Of a stretch of 64,000 nucleotides of DNA, positions 32,645-41,376 are shown piece after piece. The position numbers and the translations under genes were made by a program. Source of the stretch: CAYQMF01 sp964418595 (lineage in GTDB: Bacteria > Planctomycetota > UBA1135 > UBA2386); the NCBI GenBank assembly GCA_964418595.1, contig CAYQMF010000011.1:1-64000 (forward strand), written 5' to 3'. Within the stretch, counting starts at the first letter, position 1, and every line of letters begins with the position of its first letter. The notes under the pieces are model-generated. The model saw nothing but the letters and a program-made list of their open reading frames with translations. It ran no database searches and was not told the origin of the DNA.

Positions 32645-33619
32645 ATGGCCGAACCCGTTCGCTTCCAGTGCGGCAGCCGCTCCGGTGAGTTCCAGCTCAC
32701 GCCCGGGCCGGTCGTGCGCTTTCCCGACCAGGACGCCGCGCTCGCCCTCCTGCGCAGCGCCGCCGCGGAACCGGCGACACTGATGGGGTTCCGGCGCGCG
32801 CTGGAGGCCGAGGGTGGCGACGCGATCCGGTTGACCGACGAGGAGGTCCTGGTGAAGGTGGCGCGCCTCCTCAACGCCGGTCGCTGGCATCTGTCACACC
32901 GCATGGTGCGCGACCGCCGCTTCCCGCCCGGGCTCGCCAACCGCCGCGCCGATCCGATCGAGCCGGCCCAGCGCGTGCGGCGGGCCGTGGAGGAGCAGGA
33001 GACCTTCGTGCTCGCGGTCGAAGTCAAGACCATCGGCGGCACGCTGCTGCTCAACCATCCGGTGCGGGTGATCGACCCGGACAGCGGCGAGGTCGTCGTC
33101 GACGAGATCGAGACCGACAGCGCGGGGGTCGTGCGCACGCGCGTGCCGGAGGAGAAGACCTATCGCGTCGAGATCCTGGACGAGGAGTGGGAACACGCGG
33201 CGGTCGGCCTGGGCGACGACGATGCCCACACGCTCCTCGCCTGCCGCTTCGTCGACGAGCACGGCGCCCCGGTGGCCGACGAGGTCGTCGAGTGCGAGAG
33301 TGGCGACCACACCTTCGAGGTGGCGACCGACGCCGACGGCCGGATCGAGTCGCCCGCCGCGCCCGGCCACTACCGACTGCGTCTACGCGGCGCGACCTGC
33401 GACGCGCACACCCTGCTGCGGACCGACTGCTATGTGACGGGTGAGGACGGCGCTGCCCAGGCCGATGGCGACGACGACGGCGAGCCCGTCCACTACCACT
33501 TCGTGGTCCCGGCAACCGCGTCCGGCGCCGAGGATGACGACCCGGATGCGGACGAGCACCGGCTCACCCGCGACTTCCACGGCTTCGACGGCGACGAACT
33601 GCTGGAGAACGTCGCATGA
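32645..33619 (+). CDS. Carboxypeptidase-regulatory-like protein paired with the peptidoglycan hydrolase
   Basis: 324 residues, no signal peptide. Residues 1-90 are a novel small domain (RSGEFQLTPGPVVRFPDQD, LTDEEVLVKVARLLNAGRW). Residues ~115-270 look like two Ig-like/carboxypeptidase-regulatory modules (LLLNHPVRVIDPDSGEVVVD, ACRFVDEHGAPVADEVVECE). A strongly acidic linker follows, with a C-terminal tail DFHGFDGDELLENVA. Its stop overlaps the start of the next gene (ATGA), so the two proteins are made together. Similar beta-modules occur on cargo and spike-adaptor proteins of contractile secretion systems, but no such machinery is in the window. The function is unknown. Confidence 0.6.
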   Translation: MAEPVRFQCGSRSGEFQLTPGPVVRFPDQDAALALLRSAAAEPATLMGFRRALEAEGGDAIRLTDEEVLVKVARLLNAGRWHLSHRMVRDRRFPPGLANRRADPIEPAQRVRRAVEEQETFVLAVEVKTIGGTLLLNHPVRVIDPDSGEVVVDEIETDSAGVVRTRVPEEKTYRVEILDEEWEHAAVGLGDDDAHTLLACRFVDEHGAPVADEVVECESGDHTFEVATDADGRIESPAAPGHYRLRLRGATCDAHTLLRTDCYVTGEDGAAQADGDDDGEPVHYHFVVPATASGAEDDDPDADEHRLTRDFHGFDGDELLENVA

Positions 33620-36396
33620 CCTCGACCAAGCCCAAGGCCAAGCCCAAGCCCTTCGTTCCGCCGAAGCTCGACTACGCGCCCACGAAGATCCCAGGCGGTC
33701 TCCCCAAGTTGCTCGCAGTGTGGGAACACCTGCGCGCGCGCAACAAGGACGGCTACATGGCCGGCGTCGGCGCCATCATCGCCAACGTCAAGGACCACCG
33801 CTCGCTGCGCGTGTGCCATGCCACGACCTGCACGCCCTTCACGGCCACGGCCATCGCGGTCGCCCTCGATCCGGGCTTCCCGCGCAAGGACTGGCCGGAC
33901 GAGGCCAGCCAGGTCCAGATGTCCCAGAACGCCGTGGGCGATCCGTACGTGCCGATGGTGAACGGCGGCAAGGACCCGATGAAGTCCTACGCCGACTTCC
34001 ACATCTGGCACAACGAGAACGACCAGGCCGTCGCGTCGCTGCTCGGCTACAACCTCGCCACGAAGGTCGAGCCGCAGGACATGCGACGGGGCGACATCGT
34101 CGAGATCAACTGGTGGAAGGGACTGGGGCACGGAGTCTTCTGTTGGGACGTACACCTCGACGCCAACGGCAAGGTCGACTGCTTCCAGATCCTCGGCGCC
34201 AACGGCCCGCCCTCGGGAGTCACGATCTGGGGGTGCAACGGCAAGCCGTGGCTCAAGGGCAGCAATGCGGTAGGCAAGCTCGGCACCGGCTCACTCGAGA
34301 AGCTCCGCGACAAGGTGTTCGTCGACGAGGACGAGGTCGTCAAGCAGGGCGTGTGGCTCATGGTGCCGAAGGCCGCCAAGCCGGATCTCTCGACCTTCCG
34401 CGTCCGCCCCAACCTGATCCTGCGGTCGGAGCCGAACTACAACCAAGGCGTCTCGGTGAACACCCTGCGCTGCGCGCGTCTGCACTACGACGGCGCACCG
34501 CCCGCGCCGTTCTGCATGAAGAACGGTCCCGCCGCGCCGCCCACCCCGCCCGGCCACGTCGACGCCCCGACCACCAAGGTGCGCGGCGAAGGCGTGAAGT
34601 CGAACCCCGACGCGGTGCTGAAGGTCACGCCCAAGCCCGTCGAACAGGAGAAGGACAAGCCCACCGCGTGGCAGCTCGAAGTCGAGCAGGCGATGCAGGT
34701 CTTCTTCAAGGCGCAGTGGATCACGACCGACCCGGGCACCCCCGACGGGATCAACGACGCAAAGACCCAGGCGGCGGTGAAGGACTTCCAGGGCCGCTTC
34801 AAGTGCGCGGTCGACGGCATCGCCGGCAGCGAGACGCGCAAGGCGCTGCGCCGGCAGCGCCCGGCGTGCCTGCGGCAGCGCGAAGTGCAGGAACAGCTCG
34901 CCAGCCTGTTCCGCGGCAAGAAGCTGAAGGCCGACCCCGGCCCCGCCAACGGCGTCAACGGCGACGCCACCAAGGCCGCGGTGAAGGAGTTCCAGGAACT
35001 CGTGGGGCTCGAGCCCACCGGCATCCCCGACGCCGACACCCAGGCGAAGCTCACCGAGTTCCTCGCCGGGGGACAAGCGACGACCACGCAGCCCGGCCCC
35101 GAGCCGCAGGTGAAGCACCTCTATTGGCTGGGCAACTCGGTCGAGCCGGGCGGCGCCGCGCGCCTGCGTCTCACCCACCGCGACCTCATCGTCGGCCAGC
35201 GCTGCCCCATCGAGCTGCGCGACGAAGTGAGCGACAAGAAGGTGACGTCGACGGCGGCGTTCGTGCTCGAGGCGACGACCGCGGAGGTCGACGTGCCGAT
35301 GCCTGCCGAGTTCGGGCCCGGCGCGCGCGTGCACGCCACCGTCACTGCCAACATCGCCGACGACGGCGAGATGGAGACGACCACGGCGGCACCGCTGTAC
35401 GTGCGCGGGAGCGGGGCGCTCGAGACCGCAGACTGGCGTCCCTACATCGGCAAGGGCGAGGTCCCGCAGGCGATCCTCGACGCCGTGCGGCGCAACCGTG
35501 CCCGCCACGCCCTGCGCATGTTCACGGCGGCGCGCGGCGGGCCGAACAACGCCTACGAGGGCCCCTACAAGTGGGACTACAAGCCCCCGGCCGACCACAA
35601 CAAGTGGGCGAAGGCATACTTCCAAAAGAAGATCGACGCAGCCACCCAGGCCACGCGCAACCCGGCCCGCGCCTTCATGGTGATGCTCAATGCCGAGGGG
35701 CGGCCCGCGAGCATGCAGACCTACGACGGTCAGATCGTCACCTGGGGCGTGGGCCTCGGGGGCAAGGGCGACGGGGTCCACGTGTTCACGCACCTCAACC
35801 GCGATCCCGCGATGCAGCGGATGCTCGACGACCTCGGCATCAACTACTTCGACTACAACTACCACGTCGTCGATCTGCGCACGCGCAAGGTCGTGAGCAG
35901 CGCCGCTGGCCGCCCGGGCGACGACGAACGGCACATCCCCGCGCTCGAGGCGTGGCGACAGCAGCACGACCTGCTCAGCGCGATCATCGGGATCTCCGAG
36001 GATCCCGCGACCCGCGAGGCGGTCGCGGAGGCGCAGTATGCGGTCTACCTCAGCAACTCGACGAGCTGGCCGGGCCAGGACAAGGTGTTCACGCTGGCGC
36101 TGTACTTCATGATCACGCACCTGTTCCACTGGGTGCCGGCCTGCGCGAAGTACGGCTTCAACGTCCAGAAGATCTTCCAGGCGATCGGGGGCGGAACGCC
36201 GTCGACGGCCACCGACAAGCAGCTCGCCGTGCGCGTGGCGCGCGCCTTCGTCGCGCGCGCGAAGATCCACTTCGTCAAGTTCCCGGGGATCTACGCCGAC
36301 CTGCGCACCCGCACGAAGACGAAGGTCTGGGCCAAGCTGCGCGACGACGGCAAGGCCGAGGGCTTCGATCCCGGGGAGCTGACCTACGAAGACTGA
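33616..36396 (+). CDS. Multidomain peptidoglycan-binding protein, probable cell-wall hydrolase
   Basis: 926 residues, no signal peptide. Lys/Pro-rich start. Residues ~40-215 look like an NlpC/P60- or CHAP-type Cys-His amidase (Cys72 in ATTCTPFTATAI; His172 in KGLGHGVFCWDVH, preceded by MRRGDIVEI). Two PG_binding_1 domains at ~355-420 (ITTDPGTPDGINDAKTQAAV) and ~421-490 (LKADPGPANGVNGDATKAAV). An Ig-like region follows at ~500-600. The C-terminal ~320 residues include YDGQIVTWGVGLGGKGDG, reminiscent of lysozyme-like muramidases. It is translationally coupled to the preceding gene. With no export signal it would need holin-like or contractile delivery, or act on its own cell after lysis. Confidence 0.7.
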   Translation: MTSTKPKAKPKPFVPPKLDYAPTKIPGGLPKLLAVWEHLRARNKDGYMAGVGAIIANVKDHRSLRVCHATTCTPFTATAIAVALDPGFPRKDWPDEASQVQMSQNAVGDPYVPMVNGGKDPMKSYADFHIWHNENDQAVASLLGYNLATKVEPQDMRRGDIVEINWWKGLGHGVFCWDVHLDANGKVDCFQILGANGPPSGVTIWGCNGKPWLKGSNAVGKLGTGSLEKLRDKVFVDEDEVVKQGVWLMVPKAAKPDLSTFRVRPNLILRSEPNYNQGVSVNTLRCARLHYDGAPPAPFCMKNGPAAPPTPPGHVDAPTTKVRGEGVKSNPDAVLKVTPKPVEQEKDKPTAWQLEVEQAMQVFFKAQWITTDPGTPDGINDAKTQAAVKDFQGRFKCAVDGIAGSETRKALRRQRPACLRQREVQEQLASLFRGKKLKADPGPANGVNGDATKAAVKEFQELVGLEPTGIPDADTQAKLTEFLAGGQATTTQPGPEPQVKHLYWLGNSVEPGGAARLRLTHRDLIVGQRCPIELRDEVSDKKVTSTAAFVLEATTAEVDVPMPAEFGPGARVHATVTANIADDGEMETTTAAPLYVRGSGALETADWRPYIGKGEVPQAILDAVRRNRARHALRMFTAARGGPNNAYEGPYKWDYKPPADHNKWAKAYFQKKIDAATQATRNPARAFMVMLNAEGRPASMQTYDGQIVTWGVGLGGKGDGVHVFTHLNRDPAMQRMLDDLGINYFDYNYHVVDLRTRKVVSSAAGRPGDDERHIPALEAWRQQHDLLSAIIGISEDPATREAVAEAQYAVYLSNSTSWPGQDKVFTLALYFMITHLFHWVPACAKYGFNVQKIFQAIGGGTPSTATDKQLAVRVARAFVARAKIHFVKFPGIYADLRTRTKTKVWAKLRDDGKAEGFDPGELTYED

Positions 36397-36429
36397 CGGC
36401 CGAGGCCGCGACACCGACGGTCAGCGCCT

Positions 36430-38163
36430 TCACCCGACCCGGCGCCGCTCGAACGGCACGCAGAGCGCACCCACGAGCAGCACGCCCAGACAACCGATGA
36501 CGTTGTACCAGAGGAACTCGATGCGCAGCGTGAAGTGGACGGTCATCACGACCGCCATCCCGCCGAGCAGACCGACGCAGCCCGCGCGTGCGCCGGCGCG
36601 CGGCACGCAGAGCGCGAGCGCGAACACGCCGAGCAGGCTGCCATAGAAGAACGAGCCGAACTTGTTGATCTGCTCGATCACCGACCCGCCGCCGCCGAGG
36701 AAGAGCGCCATCGCGGTGGCGACCGCCCCCCAGAACAGCGTCAGCAACCGCCCCACGCGCAGCGACTCGACCTCGTCGGCACGACGCCGGAACCAGCGCC
36801 GGTAGAAGTCGACCACCGTCGCGCCGCTGAGCGAGTTGAGCGTGGAATCGATGCTCGACATCGCGGCCGCGAAGATCGCCGCGATCACGAGGCCCAGCGC
36901 CACCGGCGGCAGGTTGTCGAGGATGAAGCGGCAGAAGATGTTGTTGGTGTCGTCGCGGTCGCGCGGCTCGCGCGCCGCCACGGCGCGCGCCTCGGCGCGC
37001 ACCGCGGCCACCGCGCGGACCGTGGTCTGGTAGGTCGAGAGCAGCGCCGGATCCGAGCGGGGACCGTCGGAGAGCGCGGCGATGGCGAGCATCGCCGCTC
37101 TGCGATCCTCCAGCGCGCGATCGAAGCGCACCTGGATCTCGGCGAGGCGTGCCGCGACTTCCGGCTCGTGCGTGCGCTCGATGTGCTCCGGCTTGTAGAT
37201 CATCGGCTGGCCGTGCACCGTGTAGAACAGCCAGATCAGCACGCCGATGAAGAGCACCAGCACCTGCATCGGCACCTTGGCGAAGGCCGACATCAGGAGC
37301 GAGAGCCGACTGGCGCCGACGTCCTTGCTGGTGAGCAGGCGCTGCGCCTGGCTGAAGTCGCAGCCGAAGTACGACAGGTGCAGGAACAGCCCGCCGAACA
37401 GGCCGGCCCAGAGGTTGTACTTCTCCTCCCAGAAGCTCTGCGGCGAGGTCGTGTCCCACACACTCCGCGGCAGCATCTCCGTGCTCTCCGGCGTGACCTC
37501 CAGCGCGTTGAGTTTGCCCGCGGCGCCGGTCACCGTGAGGATCTGACCGAAGTCGAAGGTCGGGAGCAGGTCGCGCAGCAGGATCCAGAGCACGAGCAGG
37601 AGCCCGAGCACGATCACCGTCATCTGCTTGACGTCGGTCCAGATCACCGCGCTCACGCCCCCCACCGTCGTGTAGACGGTGGTGACCACGCCGATGATCA
37701 GGATCGACTGCCAGGTCTGCAGCCCGATCATCGCGCTCAACGCCACCGCCGGCGCGTAGATGACGACGCCGAGCGCCAGGCACCGCGAACCGAGGAAGAT
37801 GAGGCTCGCCAGCGTCCGCGTCGCCGGGCCGAAGCGTTCCTCGAGGTATTCGTACGGCGTGAGGATCGCCCGGCTGCGATAGAGCGGCACCAGGAAGATG
37901 CACAGCAGGATCATCGCGAACGGCAGACCGAAGTAGGTCTGCACGAAGTCCATGCCGTGCTCGTGGCCCTGGCCGGTGGTGCCGATGATCGTGATCGCGC
38001 TGGCCTGGGTAGCCATCACCGACAACCCGGCCGCCCACCAGGGGATCGAGCGACTGCCGGCGTAGTAGCCTTCCAGGGTCTTGGCGCCGGACGTGCGCTT
38101 CATCCCGTCCCACACGGTGTAGGCGAGGAAGGCCACGAACACGATCCAGTCGATGGCCCTCAT
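36430..38163 (-). CDS. Sodium:solute symporter (SSS family)
   Basis: 577 residues with about 13 membrane helices. Family features: GYYAGSRSIPWWAAGLSVMA near the start (SSS TM1 with S-x-x-A), TPYEYLEERFG, VYTTVGGVSAVIWTDVKQ (the classic G-G-x-x-A-V-x-x-T-D motif), and AAIFAAAMSSIDSTLNSLSG. A long hydrophilic insertion with predicted helices (about residues 330-415; rich in Glu, Arg and Ala) interrupts the membrane core. It is translationally coupled to a 50-residue membrane peptide upstream. The substrate is probably a sugar, organic acid or amino acid taken up with Na+. Confidence 0.9.
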   Translation of the reverse strand: MRAIDWIVFVAFLAYTVWDGMKRTSGAKTLEGYYAGSRSIPWWAAGLSVMATQASAITIIGTTGQGHEHGMDFVQTYFGLPFAMILLCIFLVPLYRSRAILTPYEYLEERFGPATRTLASLIFLGSRCLALGVVIYAPAVALSAMIGLQTWQSILIIGVVTTVYTTVGGVSAVIWTDVKQMTVIVLGLLLVLWILLRDLLPTFDFGQILTVTGAAGKLNALEVTPESTEMLPRSVWDTTSPQSFWEEKYNLWAGLFGGLFLHLSYFGCDFSQAQRLLTSKDVGASRLSLLMSAFAKVPMQVLVLFIGVLIWLFYTVHGQPMIYKPEHIERTHEPEVAARLAEIQVRFDRALEDRRAAMLAIAALSDGPRSDPALLSTYQTTVRAVAAVRAEARAVAAREPRDRDDTNNIFCRFILDNLPPVALGLVIAAIFAAAMSSIDSTLNSLSGATVVDFYRRWFRRRADEVESLRVGRLLTLFWGAVATAMALFLGGGGSVIEQINKFGSFFYGSLLGVFALALCVPRAGARAGCVGLLGGMAVVMTVHFTLRIEFLWYNVIGCLGVLLVGALCVPFERRRVG

Positions 38164-38312
38164 CGAGCTCCCCCGACCGGCACGTTGAACGTGTGCGTGA
38201 ACCACCACAGCAGGGCGAGCACCGCCACCGCCGCCGCCGCGCACACCGTGTAGAGGCGCCACCAGGCCCCCAAGGGTGCCCGCGTCGATCCGCTGCCATG
38301 TGCGCCCGCCAT
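38160..38312 (-). CDS. Small single-pass membrane protein, partner of the SSS symporter
   Basis: 50 codons. A soluble start (MAGAHGSGSTRAPLGAWWRL) is followed by one helix (YTVCAAAAVAVLALLWWF) and a short tail. Its TGA overlaps the ATG of the symporter (ATGA), and a TAGCAT -10-like element sits 11 nt before its own ATG. Small subunits of this size accompany other Na+ symporters (for example YhdT with PanF). The coding assignment rests on the membrane profile, the overlap and the promoter. Its role would be folding, stability or regulation of the transporter. Confidence 0.65.
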   Translation of the reverse strand: MAGAHGSGSTRAPLGAWWRLYTVCAAAAVAVLALLWWFTHTFNVPVGGAR

Positions 38313-38323
38313 GTGCCGGGCAG

Positions 38324-38329
38324 ATGCTA
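38324..38329 (-). promoter_or_regulatory. TAGCAT, -10-like element for the symporter operon
   Basis: Minus-strand GC-TAGCAT ends 11 nt before the ATG at 38312. Confidence 0.45.
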
Positions 38330-38465
38330 GCGCGGTGCTCTCGATTCTGGACGCGCGCTCCGTACACTCCGCGCTCGCAACGCCGGGTCAGCGGCGAAGC
38401 GCGCGATGGGCGCGCTCCGTGCACACCCGGTCCGGCGCTCATCTCGCTCGCGCGCGCACACCACC

Positions 38466-39089
38466 ATGGCGGATCAGGTCCAGTCCCTCATCGACCGCAT
38501 CAACTCCGAGGCGGTGCAGGCCGCGCAGAGCAAGGCGCAGACCGTCCTCGACGACGCCGCCGCACGGGCGCGGGCCATCGTCGCCGCCGCGGAGACAGAG
38601 GCGGCGGCGCGACGCGCCGACGCCGAGCGCGCGGCGGCGACGTTCCTGGCCGGGGCCACGCAGAGCGTCGAGCAGGCCGCGCGCGATCTCTTCCTGCGCA
38701 TCGGCCAGCAGCTCGAACAGGTGGTCGAGACGGTGATCGGCGACGCCACCGCCGCCGCCCTCACGCCGGAGATCGTCAGCGGCATCCTGATCCGGGTCGC
38801 GGAGGGGATCGCGCAGCGCGCCGGCGGCCGCATCACCGTCGTCGTGTCGCCGGCCGATCGCGACCTGCTCACCGGCGCGGCGCTGCAGGGCCTCCGACAG
38901 CGCCTGGAGAAGGGCATCGACGTCCGCGTCGATCCGCGCGCGGGACTCGGGTTCAAGCTCACGCTGGCGGGCGACGCCGTGCAGCACGACTTCGGCACCG
39001 AGGCCATCGCGACGGCGCTGGCCCAGTTGGTGCGGCCCCGGATCGCCGACCTCGTCCTGCGCGCGGCACTGGTTCCCGGCAAGCCATGA
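38466..39089 (+). CDS. atpE: V-type ATP synthase subunit E (peripheral stalk)
   Basis: 207 residues. The N-terminal half is one long Ala/Glu/Gln/Arg helix (about 10-95, DQVQSLIDRINSEAVQAAQS onward). The C-terminal half is the globular E-subunit domain ending with an alpha/beta pattern (RVDPRAGLGFKLTLAGDAVQ). It links the A3B3 head to the membrane part as the stator stalk. It is first in the seven-gene operon; its stop overlaps the next start (ATGA). Confidence 0.88.
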   Translation: MADQVQSLIDRINSEAVQAAQSKAQTVLDDAAARARAIVAAAETEAAARRADAERAAATFLAGATQSVEQAARDLFLRIGQQLEQVVETVIGDATAAALTPEIVSGILIRVAEGIAQRAGGRITVVVSPADRDLLTGAALQGLRQRLEKGIDVRVDPRAGLGFKLTLAGDAVQHDFGTEAIATALAQLVRPRIADLVLRAALVPGKP

Positions 39090-39616
39090 GCCAGCACTAC
39101 TACCTGATCGCGAGCCTGCCGGCGCTGTCACTCGGCGCCACGCCGCCGCTGGCGGAGGTGACGCTGCGGGCCCTGGTGGGCGAGCACCTCGCGGCCCGCG
39201 ATGTCGCCGAGTTCGACGCCATCCTCGCCGGCGGCGGAGTCTCCACCTTCGCGGCGGCGTGGCGGCAGGCCATGCATCACCTCGACAACGCCCGCGTGCT
39301 CGCCCGCGCCAGCCGGCGCGGCGTCGACGCCGCCGCCTCGCTCGAGGACATCCCAGTGCCCGAGCTGTCGATCGCCGCCGCGGTGCAGGACGCCCTGGGT
39401 GCCCAGGACCCCCGCGAGCGCGAGTGGCGCCTCGACGCGCTGCGCCTGCGCCTGCTCGACGACCTGACCCTGACGGCGCCGTTCTCGACCAGCGCGGTGT
39501 TCGCCTACGGCCTGCGGCTCTCGATCTGCGCGCGCCAGGCCGCGCGCGGCGTCGAGGCCGGACGCCAGAGCCTCCGCCATCACCTGCAGCAGATCCTCGG
39601 AGCCTTCGACTCGTGA
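39086..39616 (+). CDS. DUF2764 protein, V-ATPase-associated
   Basis: 176 residues starting MSQHYYLIASLPALSLG, the typical N-terminus of DUF2764 proteins. These occur between E and A in bacterial V-ATPase operons such as those of Chlamydia and Borrelia and may fill the role of subunit C, which is missing here. It is mainly helical. Both ends overlap neighbours by 4 nt, showing tight translational coupling. Confidence 0.85.
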   Translation: MSQHYYLIASLPALSLGATPPLAEVTLRALVGEHLAARDVAEFDAILAGGGVSTFAAAWRQAMHHLDNARVLARASRRGVDAAASLEDIPVPELSIAAAVQDALGAQDPREREWRLDALRLRLLDDLTLTAPFSTSAVFAYGLRLSICARQAARGVEAGRQSLRHHLQQILGAFDS

Positions 39617-41376
39617 AAGAGACCTCTCCCGTCACCGCGAGCGTCGGCAAGGTCGTCGCCGTCAACGGCAACCTTGTCACCGCCGAGTTCGACCAGCCGG
39701 TGCGGCAGAACGAGGTGGCCTTCGTGCGCAGCGGCGAGCTGCGGCTCAAGGCCGAGCTGATCCGGATCCGCGGCCGCTACGCCGAGATGCAGGTGTTCGA
39801 GGACACGCTGGGCCTGCGCGCCGGCGACCGCGTCGAGTTCACCGGCGACCTGCTCTCCGCGGAGCTTGGCCCCGGCCTGCTCGGCCAGGTGTACGACGGC
39901 CTGCAGAACCCGCTGCCGCAGCTCGCGGCCGCGTGCGGCAACTTCCTCGAGCGAGGCAACTACCTGCCGCCGCTCGACGGCACGCGCCAGTGGGCGTTCA
40001 CGCCCACGGTGAAGGCGGGCGCGCGGGTGCGCGCGGGCGACTGCCTCGGCACGGTGCCGGAGGGCATCTTCGCGCACCGCATCATGGTCCCGTTCGGCCT
40101 CGGCCAAGACCTGGAGGTGGAGCACATCGCGCTCGCCGCGTCGTACACGGTCGCCGACGTGATCGCACGCCTGCGCGGGCGCGACGGCGCGCGGCACGAC
40201 GTGCGCATGGCGCAGCGCTGGCCGGTCAAGCGGCCGATCCGCGCCTACGCCGAGCGCCTGCGTCCGACCGAGCCGCTGGTCACCAAGGTCCGCGTCATCG
40301 ACACGTTCTTCCCGGTCGCGCGCGGCGGCGCCTACTGCACGCCGGGTCCGTTCGGCGCGGGCAAGACCGTGCTCCAGCAGATCACCAGCCGCAACGCCGA
40401 GGTCGACATCGTGATCGTCGCCGCGTGCGGCGAGCGCGCCGGCGAGGTCGTGGAGACCCTGCGCGAGTTCCCGGAGCTGATCGACCCGCGCACCGGCCGC
40501 AGCCTGATGGAGCGCACGTTGATCGTGTGCAACACGAGTTCGATGCCGGTGGCGGCGCGCGAGGCGTCGGTGTACCTCGGCGCCACCATCGCCGAGTACT
40601 ACCGGCAGATGGGCCTGCACGTGCTGTTGCTCGCCGACTCGACGTCGCGCTGGGCGCAGGCGCTGCGCGAGGTGTCGGGTCGGCTCGAGGAGATCCCTGG
40701 CGAAGAAGCGTTCCCCGCCTATCTCGAATCGGTGATCGCGGCCTTCTACGAGCGCGGTGGCCTCGTGCGCCTGCACGATGGCAGCGTCGGGTCGGTGACG
40801 ATCGGCGGGACCGTGAGCCCCGCCGGCGGCAACTTCGAAGAGCCGGTGACGCAGGCGACGCTCAAGGTCGTGGGCGCGTTCCACGGCTTGTCGCGCGAGC
40901 GCAGCGACGCGCGCCGCTATCCGGCCATCCATCCGTTGGAGAGCTGGAGCAAGTACCGCTCCGTCGCCGACGGCGCCGCGGTGGACCTCGCCCGGCGCAC
41001 GCTGCGTCGCGGCAGCGACGCCGCGCAGATGATGAAGGTCGTCGGCGAGGAGGGCACGTCGCTGCACGACTTCGTCACCTACCTGGAGGCCGAGTACATC
41101 GACGCCGCCTACCTGCAGCAGGACGCCTACCACGAGGTGGACGCGGCGACGTCGAAGGAGCGGCAGGCGCACGTGTTCGGACGCATCTACCGCATCCTGC
41201 AGACCAATCTCTCGTTCCCCGACAAGGACGCGGCCCGCCGCTTCTTCCAGCGCCTGACGCAGGCGACCGCGGACTGGAACCGCCTGGAGTTCGACAGCGC
41301 CGAGTTCCGGGCGGCGGAGAGCGAGATCGACGCGATGGTCGCCGCCGTGACCGCCACGGAGGTGCGCTCCGCATGA
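39613..41376 (+). CDS. atpA: V-type ATP synthase catalytic subunit A
   Basis: 587 residues from GTG. N-terminal beta-barrel (GKVVAVNGNLVTAEFDQPVR), then the A-specific bulge domain, then the RecA-like core with the Walker A GPFGAGKT (residues 245-252, catalytic Lys251), the E-R motif (CGERAGEV) and LLADSTSRWAQALREVSGRL, the strongly conserved A-subunit signature. It hydrolyses or makes ATP in the A3B3 hexamer. The length is normal for the family. GTGA overlap with the gene before and ATGA with the next. Confidence 0.95.
   Translation: MKETSPVTASVGKVVAVNGNLVTAEFDQPVRQNEVAFVRSGELRLKAELIRIRGRYAEMQVFEDTLGLRAGDRVEFTGDLLSAELGPGLLGQVYDGLQNPLPQLAAACGNFLERGNYLPPLDGTRQWAFTPTVKAGARVRAGDCLGTVPEGIFAHRIMVPFGLGQDLEVEHIALAASYTVADVIARLRGRDGARHDVRMAQRWPVKRPIRAYAERLRPTEPLVTKVRVIDTFFPVARGGAYCTPGPFGAGKTVLQQITSRNAEVDIVIVAACGERAGEVVETLREFPELIDPRTGRSLMERTLIVCNTSSMPVAAREASVYLGATIAEYYRQMGLHVLLLADSTSRWAQALREVSGRLEEIPGEEAFPAYLESVIAAFYERGGLVRLHDGSVGSVTIGGTVSPAGGNFEEPVTQATLKVVGAFHGLSRERSDARRYPAIHPLESWSKYRSVADGAAVDLARRTLRRGSDAAQMMKVVGEEGTSLHDFVTYLEAEYIDAAYLQQDAYHEVDAATSKERQAHVFGRIYRILQTNLSFPDKDAARRFFQRLTQATADWNRLEFDSAEFRAAESEIDAMVAAVTATEVRSA

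Noticed and set aside
32645..36396. Calling this a type VI secretion locus
   Set aside because: No VgrG, PAAR, Hcp, sheath or baseplate gene is in the window.
38160..38299. The other two open frames before the SSS symporter as N-terminal extensions
   Set aside because: They read as Arg/Gly-rich sequence. The third frame gives the membrane peptide with an overlapping stop, which fits better.
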